A stretch of 8,554 nucleotides of DNA from Candidatus Njordarchaeota archaeon (GTDB taxonomy: Archaea > Asgardarchaeota > Njordarchaeia > Njordarchaeales > Njordarchaeaceae). Of this stretch, positions 1-6,420 are shown piece by piece. Made by a program: the position numbers and the translations under genes. Under the pieces are notes generated by a model, which was not told the origin of the DNA, did no database searches, and saw only the letters and a program-made list of their open reading frames with translations. The DNA is taken from contig JAHKLG010000047.1 of assembly GCA_029856625.1 (NCBI GenBank), positions 1-8,554 on the forward strand. Reading direction: 5' to 3'. Position 1 is the first letter of the stretch. Each line of letters begins with the position of its first letter.

Positions 1-1379
1 ATTCTTAAACCGCGCTGTACATCAGTTGTTGTAAGACCAGTTATCTCTCTAATCCACTCTTGCGGCATAGGAGTTTCCAGAGCATTTAAAATGAGAGATC
101 TAGGAGATTTCTTTGCAAGTTTTTTAACCAGTTCTTCGTCAATATTTATATCCACCCCCGCTCTCTTTGCTAGCATGATTGAGTCAAGGAATGCATTCAT
201 ATCAACGGTATCTGGAGTTACTAGGTAAACGACATATTTTAGTGGTTTCGTTTTTCTGAGAATTCTACCATGCCTTTGAATAAACCTTAAGGGACTCACA
301 ACGTTGCTCCAAAGAATTAGCAGATCGGCGGATGGAAGATCAACTCCTTCTTCTCCAGCTGAGGTAGATATAATTACCCTATGTTCTGGTGCGCGAGCCT
401 CTCTTAATGCTTGCTTTAACTGTTCATCCCCTACACCGCTTCTCTTACCAGTAATTAGTACTGGTTGAAAATTCCTTAACAAACTGTATAGCTTCTTAGC
501 CACAATAACACGGTCGACGAATATTATCGCTTTTTCAAACTCATAATTCTCAAGAATCCTCCTAAGCTTGTCATATTTGTGAAGATCGGGGAGCTCAAGT
601 ATTCTATTACGGAATGGTTCTAATAGCTTAGCAAGCATTGTGTTCTTTGACACACTCTCCTTAAGCGCTATAGCTCCATCTCTGGAGAGAAAGCGTAGAG
701 CCAAGGCATAGAGCATCTTTTCTCGAGACCTGCTCTCAGTCCATAGTCTCTCAATCTCAGAATAAATCTCCATAGCACTTTTATCTAGAGGCGTTTCGTA
801 GATTTCTCCAATCCAATCGGGGATGTACGGAGCTATCTCAGGGTCTCTAGGAGTCCATTCGTAAATTTCCCCAATCAGATTCATGATCTCCTTACGATAT
901 CTTTTAGGTATATGGGCTGATAAACCCAAACGCCACTCTGCAGAAGTTCTCTCAAGTACTTTCTTAAATGCGTCTTCGCCCACAGAGTGGTGGCACTCAT
1001 CTACGATAATAGCGTCAAACTCATCCAGTTTATCTAGGTTGAAGAGAACCTCTTCTGGAGTGGTCACAACTATTTTGCTTCTCCATCCTCGTTTCTTAAC
1101 ATCCATTGGCATTAATCCATGGATAGGAAAGGCACTCAAATCAGCTATTTTTTTATAAAAAAGAGCAACTTGCTCCACGAGGATTCTAGTAGGTTCTAGG
1201 ATGAGAACTTTTTTAACCTTACCGCTCTCTAGTAGTTCCTTAGCCCATAAAAGACCTATTAACGTTTTTCCAGTACCAGTAGGCATCACAATAACTGATC
1301 TCTGCTGTTTAATAGCTATCTCCTTAGCCCTGTACTGGTAAGGTCTTGGTTTTAGTTTAAGCTTTACTTTCTTATTCAT
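1..1379 (-). CDS. SF2 DEAD/DEAH-box helicase, Hef/ERCC4-like, 3' end outside window
   Basis: An ATP-dependent nucleic-acid helicase or translocase, probably acting in DNA repair or on stalled forks. It is open for 459 codons from an ATG at 1379 and leaves the window at base 1. Motifs in order: motif I MPTGTGKT (32-39), Ia EPTRILVEQ (62-70), Ib TTPEE (106-110), II DECHH (127-131), a motif III-like LSAH (153-156), IV-like AIIFVDR (284-290), V ISTSAGEEGVDLPSADL (337-353) and VI QRHGRILR (368-375). An all-helical-looking stretch of about 100 residues (200-300) between the two RecA-like domains resembles the insert of Hef/MPH1-type helicases. The last visible residues (about 438-459) look like a helix-turn-helix. 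Motif III is unusual, with His where TAS/SAT-type residues are common. Whether a nuclease domain follows cannot be seen. It is divergent from the neighbouring membrane-protein gene. The SF2 assignment is firm; the Hef-like subfamily is likely but not certain. Confidence 0.9.
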   Translation of the reverse strand, partial: MNKKVKLKLKPRPYQYRAKEIAIKQQRSVIVMPTGTGKTLIGLLWAKELLESGKVKKVLILEPTRILVEQVALFYKKIADLSAFPIHGLMPMDVKKRGWRSKIVVTTPEEVLFNLDKLDEFDAIIVDECHHSVGEDAFKKVLERTSAEWRLGLSAHIPKRYRKEIMNLIGEIYEWTPRDPEIAPYIPDWIGEIYETPLDKSAMEIYSEIERLWTESRSREKMLYALALRFLSRDGAIALKESVSKNTMLAKLLEPFRNRILELPDLHKYDKLRRILENYEFEKAIIFVDRVIVAKKLYSLLRNFQPVLITGKRSGVGDEQLKQALREARAPEHRVIISTSAGEEGVDLPSADLLILWSNVVSPLRFIQRHGRILRKTKPLKYVVYLVTPDTVDMNAFLDSIMLAKRAGVDINIDEELVKKLAKKSPRSLILNALETPMPQEWIREITGLTTTDVQRGLR

Positions 1380-1415
1380 TTGGGGAACCACTTTACTTTA
1401 AGACTAATTAGGAAA

Positions 1416-1430
1416 TAGTTTTTATTTTTT
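1416..1430. promoter_or_regulatory. T/A-rich TATA-like tract between divergent genes
   Basis: The TAGTTTTTATTTTTT tract lies about 37 bases from the minus-strand helicase start and about 44 bases from the plus-strand TTG at 1474. Read on either strand it resembles an archaeal TATA element at a workable distance for a short-leader transcript. It may serve one or both genes. Only position and composition support this; a GATATA at 1452-1457 is a weaker alternative for the plus strand. Confidence 0.35.
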
Positions 1431-1450
1431 GAAAAAGATTCCTTTTTCAA
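1429..1450. repeat. Perfect 9-bp inverted repeat, possible operator
   Basis: Two perfectly complementary 9-base arms, TTGAAAAAG (1429-1437) and CTTTTTCAA (1442-1450), are separated by four bases (ATTC). The repeat sits in the 94-base gap between the divergent helicase and membrane-protein genes and overlaps the edge of the T/A-rich promoter-like tract. This position and arm length suit a dimeric repressor binding site. It is not followed by a T-run in either direction within a few bases beyond the arms on the right side, so a terminator is less likely. Confidence 0.5.
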
Positions 1451-1473
1451 GGATATAGCTAGGGCGACTAGTT

Positions 1474-2322
1474 TTGAAGGTTAATAAGAGAAGTTTTTCA
1501 AGAGTGTTAGAATTAGTACTTTACTTCTTCCTGGGAGCCATAAGTATAATAATTCTCCCCGTACTCTCTATAAGCTTCATATTAGGCTTTATCGGGGCTA
1601 TGCTTATAGGGCTCCGTTTTCTCGGACCAAGGTTCTGGAGAACAATTATTAAATGGATTGTTAATGAGATCTTAATGCTTAAGAAGGTTGGTTACAAGAT
1701 TTTGGAAATAGCGACCATACCTGTGAGGGAGGATATAAGAATTATTGATGCTGTAGAGGTTTCGAGAAGTCTAATATTAATAAACTTCATAACAGTTCTC
1801 TTAATAACAAAAGCGCTTGGAGTATCTGGTGCTGAGTCGTCAGTAGTTATTCAACAGTTAATTATAGCTCTGATAATAACAATAATAGCTTCTATCATAG
1901 TCTCACCAATAGGTGTAGGCTTATATATTGTTGAAAGCTCTAGATATAGGATTCTTGACCCTCAGAAAGCTCTTTTAGACTATCCAGGAAAACTCCTGAG
2001 GAGGATTCTTAAAGCAGTATTTGGTTATGGAAACCTAATAGTTCTTATTTGGATTTTACTAGACTCTATGAAGATGGCTGAGTGGAACATAAGCCAGGGA
2101 ATCAGTATCTTTCTAACTCTCGTCTTAGTGATTTTAGGGGCCATAACGTTAAGCTCATTAATAGTGCTTATAATATACATCAAGTTATGGAAGACAAGTC
2201 TAGTAGACATAGTAAAAGAGCTTAACAATCTTCTTGAAAACCAAGCAGTATCCCCAGAGGACGCGCTTAATGTGCTGAAAAACATGATGGGACTCCTACC
2301 GGAATCATCTACTGAAACCTAA
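1474..2322 (+). CDS. Polytopic membrane protein of unknown function
   Basis: A 282-residue protein that I do not recognise. Hydrophobic segments lie at about 12-32, 33-50, 99-118, 126-150, 181-198 and 207-238; the last is long enough for two helices. A basic, probably cytoplasmic stretch (51-98) contains a GPRFWR motif, and a soluble, mildly acidic C-terminal helix follows (about 240-282). No enzymatic motif is visible. The start is TTG: an in-frame TAG lies at 1456-1458, no ATG precedes the first membrane segment, and a GTG at 1504 is the only other early choice. There is no strong Shine-Dalgarno, so the transcript may have a short leader. It stands alone, divergent from the helicase and separated by about 200 bases from the next operon. 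Coding status is well supported by length and regular membrane architecture. Confidence 0.8.
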   Translation: MKVNKRSFSRVLELVLYFFLGAISIIILPVLSISFILGFIGAMLIGLRFLGPRFWRTIIKWIVNEILMLKKVGYKILEIATIPVREDIRIIDAVEVSRSLILINFITVLLITKALGVSGAESSVVIQQLIIALIITIIASIIVSPIGVGLYIVESSRYRILDPQKALLDYPGKLLRRILKAVFGYGNLIVLIWILLDSMKMAEWNISQGISIFLTLVLVILGAITLSSLIVLIIYIKLWKTSLVDIVKELNNLLENQAVSPEDALNVLKNMMGLLPESSTET

Positions 2323-2381
2323 GAAGAAATGTATTAAGAAAACTTCCGAAATCGTCAGAGAATCTTAAAGCATTAAATAAT

Positions 2382-2449
2382 CCTCCTAGAGTCCGAGACG
2401 ATTCTATGGCTCAAGACCCTTAGGGGGACATTTTTATTTCTTTAATTTT
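2382..2449 (+). terminator. Possible hairpin plus T-rich tract after membrane-protein gene
   Basis: CCTCCTA (2382-2388) can pair with TAGGGGG (2421-2427) in seven pairs, one of them G-U, around a loop of about 32 bases. A T-rich stretch (2431-2449) follows. This lies about 60 bases after the stop at 2322 and could end that transcript, because archaeal termination relies mainly on T-tracts. The large loop makes the hairpin only modestly convincing, and the same T-rich stretch could instead be promoter sequence for the next operon. Confidence 0.25.
2429..2449 (+). promoter_or_regulatory. Candidate promoter of the sugar-acid operon
   Basis: The CATTTTTATTTCTTTAATTTT tract contains TATA-like stretches about 75-90 bases upstream of the TTG at 2522. 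A start site some 25 bases downstream would give a leader of roughly 60 bases that includes the good Shine-Dalgarno at 2510. A second AT-rich element, ATTTAAAT (2496-2503), is closer but would place the start site too near the gene for that Shine-Dalgarno to be transcribed. Confidence 0.35.
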
Positions 2450-2509
2450 ACTACGATGATTAACTGGATAACTTCTCTCTAAGATTTTTGTCTGGATTTA
2501 AATGAGTTT

Positions 2510-2516
2510 AGGTGAT
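2510..2516 (+). promoter_or_regulatory. Shine-Dalgarno that fixes the TTG start of the larA-like gene
   Basis: AGGTGAT matches the complement of the archaeal 16S 3' end and stands five bases before the TTG at 2522. The TGA at 2513-2515 inside it is an in-frame stop for the gene, so translation cannot begin further upstream. The first in-frame ATG is about 120 codons in. The TTG is therefore well supported. Confidence 0.7.
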
Positions 2517-2521
2517 ATATT

Positions 2522-3823
2522 TTGGATTTCACAAAAATTCGAGGGGATAAAGTCGAAATAATTCTTCCATATAGTGATTCTTACATATCATTTGAGATTC
2601 CTCGAAGGAATTTCTTAGGAATTCTTGCTCCGAGGAAAGTCCCTGGAGTTAAGAGTGAGGAGGAAATAAGACATAAGGTACTTGACGCTTTATCTTCTCC
2701 TATAGGGACTAAGAGGTTACCAGAGCTTGTGAGGAGGGGAGAGAAAGTTGTCATTGTGGCTGATGATAACACCAGACCAACCCCGACGGATAAGCTGATT
2801 CCACCCTTATTAGATGAGCTTAATAAAGCAGGGATACCTGATGATGACATAACAATAGTTATAGCTTTAGGCACGCATAGGTATATGACGGATCAAGAAA
2901 TCTTGGAAAAATTTGGTAGAGAGGTCGTTGAAAGGGTTGATATTATTAATCATGAATGGATGGATCCAACTAAACTAATCTATATCGGGGGGAGCTCTAA
3001 AGGTACGCCGATCATAGTCAATAAGACTGTTTATAAAGCTGACTTTAAAATAGGTGTAGGGAACATTGTTCCTCACCACATTCCTGGCTTTTCTGGGGGA
3101 GGAAAAATAATTGCACCAGGAGTATCAAGTCCAGAAACTGTTGCTAGCTTCCATATGCTCAGTGTTAGGACTAGGAGGCACTGGCTTGGTATTCCTAAGA
3201 ATCCCGTTAGGGACTTAATAGATGAAATCGCTAGAAAAACTGGTCTACACACAATATTAAACATCACGTTAAATGCTGAGAAGGAAGTTGTGGGAGTATT
3301 CTTCGGCGATTTACAAGCTGCTTGGATTAAGGGTGTTGAGAGTTCTAAAAATATTTATGGCGTAGAGGCCCCGGGCATAGCTGATATCGTAATAGCTAGC
3401 TCATATCCATGCGAACTGGAATTCTGGCAAGCTCATAAGGCTCTATACCCCGCTGATATTGTTGTGAAGGATGGTGGAACGATAATAATCGTATCTCCAT
3501 GTCCAGAGGGTGTGGCCGTAACTCATCCAGAGGTTCTTGAGCTTACTCAAATGGAACCTGAGGAAGTTGATCATGCAGTTAATGTAGGAGAAGTAAGAGA
3601 TGTTGTTGCAGCTTCGCTGGCCATTGCGTGGGGTAAGATAAGGAGGAGGGCGGAGATAATTCTTGTATCGGAGGGAATTAGTGAGGAGGAAACAAGAAAA
3701 CTTGGATTCAAATATGCTGAAACTATTGATGAAGCTCTTAAAATGGCTTTTAAGAGGCATGGGAATAAAGCGAAGATTATAGCAATAACACATGGCTGTG
3801 ATACACTCCCGATATTTAAGTGA
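2522..3823 (+). CDS. larA: LarA-family nickel-dependent 2-hydroxyacid racemase/epimerase homologue
   Basis: A 433-residue LarA (DUF2088) family protein. Members racemise or epimerise 2-hydroxyacids by hydride transfer using a nickel-pincer nucleotide covalently bound to a lysine. Visible motifs: DDNTRP (81-86), GTHR with catalytic His119, PHH (184-186) with the second catalytic His probably His185, SGGGK with cofactor Lys195, nickel-ligand His211 in SFH, and Gln303/Lys306 in FWQAHK. As recalled, spacing from His119 through His185 and Lys195 to His211 equals that of Lactobacillus plantarum LarA (His108, His174, Lys184, His200), so the protein should be active and cytoplasmic. Length is normal for the family. 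It is the first gene of an operon with PdxA-like and DUF1537 genes. That suggests a substrate such as D-erythronate/D-threonate rather than lactate, which is an inference. The cofactor genes larB, larC and larE are not nearby. The start is TTG with a good Shine-Dalgarno. Confidence 0.92.
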   Translation: MDFTKIRGDKVEIILPYSDSYISFEIPRRNFLGILAPRKVPGVKSEEEIRHKVLDALSSPIGTKRLPELVRRGEKVVIVADDNTRPTPTDKLIPPLLDELNKAGIPDDDITIVIALGTHRYMTDQEILEKFGREVVERVDIINHEWMDPTKLIYIGGSSKGTPIIVNKTVYKADFKIGVGNIVPHHIPGFSGGGKIIAPGVSSPETVASFHMLSVRTRRHWLGIPKNPVRDLIDEIARKTGLHTILNITLNAEKEVVGVFFGDLQAAWIKGVESSKNIYGVEAPGIADIVIASSYPCELEFWQAHKALYPADIVVKDGGTIIIVSPCPEGVAVTHPEVLELTQMEPEEVDHAVNVGEVRDVVAASLAIAWGKIRRRAEIILVSEGISEEETRKLGFKYAETIDEALKMAFKRHGNKAKIIAITHGCDTLPIFK

Positions 3824-3827
3824 GGAG
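3822..3827 (+). promoter_or_regulatory. Shine-Dalgarno deciding the pdxA-like start
   Basis: GAGGAG overlaps the larA-like stop codon (TGA, 3821-3823) and lies six bases before the ATG at 3834. It favours this ATG over an in-frame ATG at 3792, which would add 14 residues poorly suited to the family's N-terminus and overlap the upstream gene by 32 bases. Translation of the two genes is probably coupled. Confidence 0.65.
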
Positions 3828-3833
3828 TCAAGG

Positions 3834-4874
3834 ATGAGCATAGAGGAAAAACCAATAATTGGAATTACGATGGGGGATCCAGCAGGTATCGGTCCAGAGG
3901 TAATTGTTAGAGCTTTATCTTTCAGAGAAATTTATGAGGTCGCAAAACCAATAGTTATCGGTGATTCTAAAGTTTTGAAATTAGCCCTTAAATTGACTAA
4001 GCTTAAACACTTAAACATTAACTCGATTCAGGATGTTTCGGAGGCCGAATTTAGATTTGGAACAATAGATATTATCGATTTAGATAATGTTTCTCTTCGG
4101 GAAACTAAAATCGGTAAAATAAGCGCTGAAGCTGGTAAGGCTTCTATTGAATATATTATTAAGGCAGTAAATCTAGCCCTAAAAGGAGTAGTTGATGCCA
4201 TATGTACTGGGCCCATAAGCAAGGAGGCAATTAATAAAGCTGGTTATCAATATAGTGGTCATACAGAGCTATTGAAAGAGTTAACAGGGGCTAAGCATGC
4301 AGTAATGATGCTTGCTGTAAGGAACTTAAAAGTTTCTCACGTAACCACTCATGTAGCGCTGAGAAAAGTCTGCGAAATTATTAATAAGGAAAGGATTTTA
4401 ACAACGATCAAGATAACTAACGAAGGGTTGATAAGGTACTTCGGTATAGAAGAGCCGAGGATAGGAGTTGCTGCCTTAAATCCTCACGCTGGTGAGGGAG
4501 GCTTATTTGGTAGTGAAGAGATTGAAATCATTTCACCAGCCATCGAAGAAGCGAATAGAGTAGGGATAAAGGCTTTTGGTCCTTTACCTGCTGATACAAT
4601 CTTTTACAGAGCTGTTAAAGGAGATTTTGACGCTGTTATTGCGATGTATCATGATCAGGGACATATTCCAGTAAAACTACTAGGTTTTCACGAGGGAGTT
4701 AACATAACGCTTGGATTACCAATTATAAGAACCTCTGTTGATCATGGTACAGCATTTGATATTGCTGGAAAGGGTATTGCTCATCCAGGAAGCATGGTAA
4801 ATGCGATAAAGTATGCAGCATTAATGGTCAGGAATGATAGGAAGTGGAGAGGGGGTCGGGAAATTGGGGTTTAG
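3834..4874 (+). CDS. pdxA: PdxA-family 4-phospho-sugar-acid dehydrogenase (PdxA2-like)
   Basis: A 346-residue member of the PdxA family of NAD(P)-dependent, metal-requiring dehydrogenases that oxidise a C3 hydroxyl and decarboxylate. Classical PdxA acts on 4-phosphohydroxy-L-threonine; PdxA2 enzymes convert D-threonate 4-phosphate to dihydroxyacetone phosphate and CO2. Visible motifs: GITMGDPAGIGPE (10-22), TGPISK (125-130), substrate-binding GHTE (142-145) and the three metal-binding histidines His173 (TTH), His218 (NPHAGEGG) and His273 (MYHDQG). As recalled, all three sit exactly seven residues later than His166, His211 and His266 of E. coli PdxA. Further motifs are GPLPADT (249-255) and DHGTAFDIAGKG (303-314). 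Length is close to the family norm. It follows the larA-like gene by ten bases and overlaps the kinase gene by 11. The DUF1537 neighbour and the usual archaeal PLP route (Pdx1/Pdx2) both favour the PdxA2 role over vitamin B6 synthesis. Confidence 0.93.
   Translation: MSIEEKPIIGITMGDPAGIGPEVIVRALSFREIYEVAKPIVIGDSKVLKLALKLTKLKHLNINSIQDVSEAEFRFGTIDIIDLDNVSLRETKIGKISAEAGKASIEYIIKAVNLALKGVVDAICTGPISKEAINKAGYQYSGHTELLKELTGAKHAVMMLAVRNLKVSHVTTHVALRKVCEIINKERILTTIKITNEGLIRYFGIEEPRIGVAALNPHAGEGGLFGSEEIEIISPAIEEANRVGIKAFGPLPADTIFYRAVKGDFDAVIAMYHDQGHIPVKLLGFHEGVNITLGLPIIRTSVDHGTAFDIAGKGIAHPGSMVNAIKYAALMVRNDRKWRGGREIGV
4846..4854 (+). promoter_or_regulatory. Shine-Dalgarno deciding the kinase start
   Basis: GGAGAGGGG lies nine bases before the TTG at 4864, inside the end of the pdxA-like gene. 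It supports the TTG over an in-frame ATG at 4834. Translation from 4864 puts the conserved ADDLTGAND motif at residue 9, where DUF1537 proteins normally carry it. Confidence 0.55.
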
Positions 4875-6180
4875 ATACGTGGTGGTAGCGGATGATTTAA
4901 CGGGAGCAAATGATACTGGTGTACAATTCACTAGATATGGTTATAGGTCCTATATTATAATAGACCCCAGCAACCTCGATGATAAAGTGAGCAGGTTAAG
5001 GAATAGAGCTCATGTATTAGTGATAAACACAGAGAGTAGAGCTGATCCCCCAACTGTAGCTTATAGGAAGTGTAAAAGAGTTGCTGAAACTTTGAAGCGG
5101 GAGAAGATCGATGTAATATATAAAAAGGTTGACTCAACGCTCAGAGGTAACATTGGGGCTGAACTAGATGGTGTTCTAGATGGTTTTGGGAGAGAATTAG
5201 CATTTTTCACCTCTGCGTTTCCATTAAATAATAGGATAATCATAGGAGGTTACCTGCTAGTAAATGGTTTGCCGCTCGATTTAACTCCCTTCTCAAGAGA
5301 CCCTGTCTCTCCAGTCAAAGAGGCGAATGTATTATCCATAATAAGGAAACAATCACGGAGAAGAGTTAGCCATATCGGGTATGAGTATGTGGCTCAGGGA
5401 TTTAGTAGGATAAGGGAGAGGATAGAGGAAATCAGGAAAACAGCGGATATAATTGTTTTTGATGCTGTGTCTCAAGACAATTTAAGGAACATTGCATTAG
5501 CGGTGAAAGATTATTATAGGGAGGCAGTGTATTCGGGATCTGCAGGTCTAGCTAGGGAGTTGCCGAAAGCATGGGGCGAAGAGGAAAAGATTAACGGGAT
5601 CAAGATTCTCCCTAAGGGATCCTTTGTCGTGTGCTTATGTGGATCAGTTAATCCATTAACGCTTAAGCAGATAGAACATGCCGTTAGGACGATAGATTCG
5701 ATGATTATTGATGTGGATGGGGTAAAAGTATTAAGAGATAAACAGAAAACTCTCTCTGAAACCTTACATAAGATTAAAAAAGCCGTAGAGGATGGGAAAA
5801 GATGCATAATTATACGGACTGCTAAATCTTATAAGGATGTTGAGAGAACACAGAGGACTGGTAAGAAGATGGGGTTAGACAAAAGAGGTGTTGCAAAATC
5901 AGTTGCTGAGTTTTTGGGGATTGTGGGAGAGAAAATAATCTATGAGTACAGGGAGGAATTATCGGGCTTAATAATTACTGGAGGAGACACCGCAATAAAT
6001 GCTTGTAAGAAAATTTCGGTGCAGGCTTTAGAGGTTCTTGGGGAAATAGATCCAGGTGTACCATTAACCCAAGGTATTAGCCAGAAAATCGGTGATATCC
6101 GATTAGTTACGAAGGCTGGCGGCTTTGGGCGTGAAGATACAATTACTAAAGCGGTTAAGATTTTATTAGGACTCTTCTAG
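4864..6180 (+). CDS. DUF1537-family four-carbon acid-sugar kinase (D-threonate/D-erythronate kinase-like)
   Basis: A 438-residue, two-domain DUF1537 kinase, the family that phosphorylates C4 sugar acids such as D-threonate (DtnK) and D-erythronate (OtnK) at the C4 hydroxyl using ATP. The N-terminal sugar-acid domain has ADDLTGANDTGVQF (9-22), KKVDSTLRGN (87-96) and a TSAFP segment (116-120). A linker motif SGSAGLA (224-230) leads to the nucleotide-binding C-terminal domain with CGSVNP (259-264), ITGGDTA (371-377), GVPL (398-401) and KAGGFG (417-422). Both domains look intact and total length is typical. It is the last gene of the operon and overlaps the pdxA-like gene by 11 bases. The product of the kinase is the expected substrate of the PdxA2-like dehydrogenase. 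Which stereoisomer it prefers cannot be told. The TTG start is preferred for its Shine-Dalgarno and family fit; ATG at 4834 would add ten residues. Confidence 0.9.
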   Translation: MGFRYVVVADDLTGANDTGVQFTRYGYRSYIIIDPSNLDDKVSRLRNRAHVLVINTESRADPPTVAYRKCKRVAETLKREKIDVIYKKVDSTLRGNIGAELDGVLDGFGRELAFFTSAFPLNNRIIIGGYLLVNGLPLDLTPFSRDPVSPVKEANVLSIIRKQSRRRVSHIGYEYVAQGFSRIRERIEEIRKTADIIVFDAVSQDNLRNIALAVKDYYREAVYSGSAGLARELPKAWGEEEKINGIKILPKGSFVVCLCGSVNPLTLKQIEHAVRTIDSMIIDVDGVKVLRDKQKTLSETLHKIKKAVEDGKRCIIIRTAKSYKDVERTQRTGKKMGLDKRGVAKSVAEFLGIVGEKIIYEYREELSGLIITGGDTAINACKKISVQALEVLGEIDPGVPLTQGISQKIGDIRLVTKAGGFGREDTITKAVKILLGLF

Positions 6181-6210
6181 ATCTATATTCTAGGCCTTAA
6201 ATATGAAGTA

Positions 6211-6401
6211 TTAATCTTCATTAAGTATTCCCGTAGTTAGTGGTATCACCATTTTCCCTGCTATATTTGGAAGAATTATATCTTCTCCTGCTGTACCTAT
6301 GGTTTCTTTTACTAAAATAATGAAAGGATACTTGTGAATTCGATGTTTACGGTCATAAAAACGACTTACTAACAATCGCGAATTTTCGGGATTTGCTTCA
6401 T
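6211..6401 (-). pseudogene. Small coding-like remnant or tiny gene on the minus strand
   Basis: In the spacer after the kinase gene, one minus-strand frame stays open for 65 codons and ends with TAA at 6211-6213. Its C-terminal part reads like real protein (for example YPFIILVKETIGTAGED, then IILPNIAGKM, ending TGILNED) and uses ATA, GGA and GCA codons like the neighbours. No ATG lies in that frame near the beginning; a TTG at 6375 would give 54 residues. An ATG at 6401, placed about 35 bases after a TATATAAA on the same strand, begins the adjacent frame (MKQIPKIRDC) and stops almost at once. A one-base shift would join the two. I do not recognise the family. The front half uses CGA/CGT for Arg, unlike the neighbours, so a decayed gene or chance reading is possible. 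Nothing else gene-like is visible in 6181-6486. Confidence 0.3.
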
Positions 6402-6420
6402 TTAAAATCTATGCTAGTAC

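Noticed and set aside
883..1158. Plus-strand open frame of 91 codons
   Set aside because: It lies wholly within the helicase gene on the other strand, whose motifs are unmistakable.
2025..2285. Minus-strand open frame of 86 codons
   Set aside because: It is antisense to the membrane-protein gene and its composition mirrors that gene.
2451..2470. CGATGAT resembling a C box of a C/D guide RNA
   Set aside because: The match is imperfect and no D box or internal C'/D' pair follows at a suitable distance.
2502..2561. Short upstream frame of 19 codons (ATG at 2502) overlapping the larA-like start in another frame
   Set aside because: No Shine-Dalgarno, and the AGGTGAT motif inside it serves the TTG at 2522. 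Too short to call without transcript data.
3792..3833. Upstream ATG extension of the pdxA-like gene
   Set aside because: It would overlap the upstream gene by 32 bases and add residues not expected before the conserved GITMGDPAG start, while ATG 3834 has a good Shine-Dalgarno.
3443..3855. Two overlapping minus-strand open frames of 132 and 94 codons
   Set aside because: They are antisense to the larA-like and pdxA-like genes, show no family motifs and have no ribosome-binding sites.
4834..4863. Upstream ATG start for the kinase gene
   Set aside because: It lies before the strongest Shine-Dalgarno and pushes the conserved ADDLTGAND motif away from its usual N-terminal position. Still possible.
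6176..6197. CTAGA and TCTAG short inverted repeat at the end of the kinase gene
   Set aside because: A five-base A/T-rich stem without a T-tract is too weak to call a terminator.
6212..6337. Plus-strand open frame opposite the small minus-strand frame
   Set aside because: It is codon-aligned antisense of the minus-strand frame, has no start codon with a Shine-Dalgarno and no promoter of its own.
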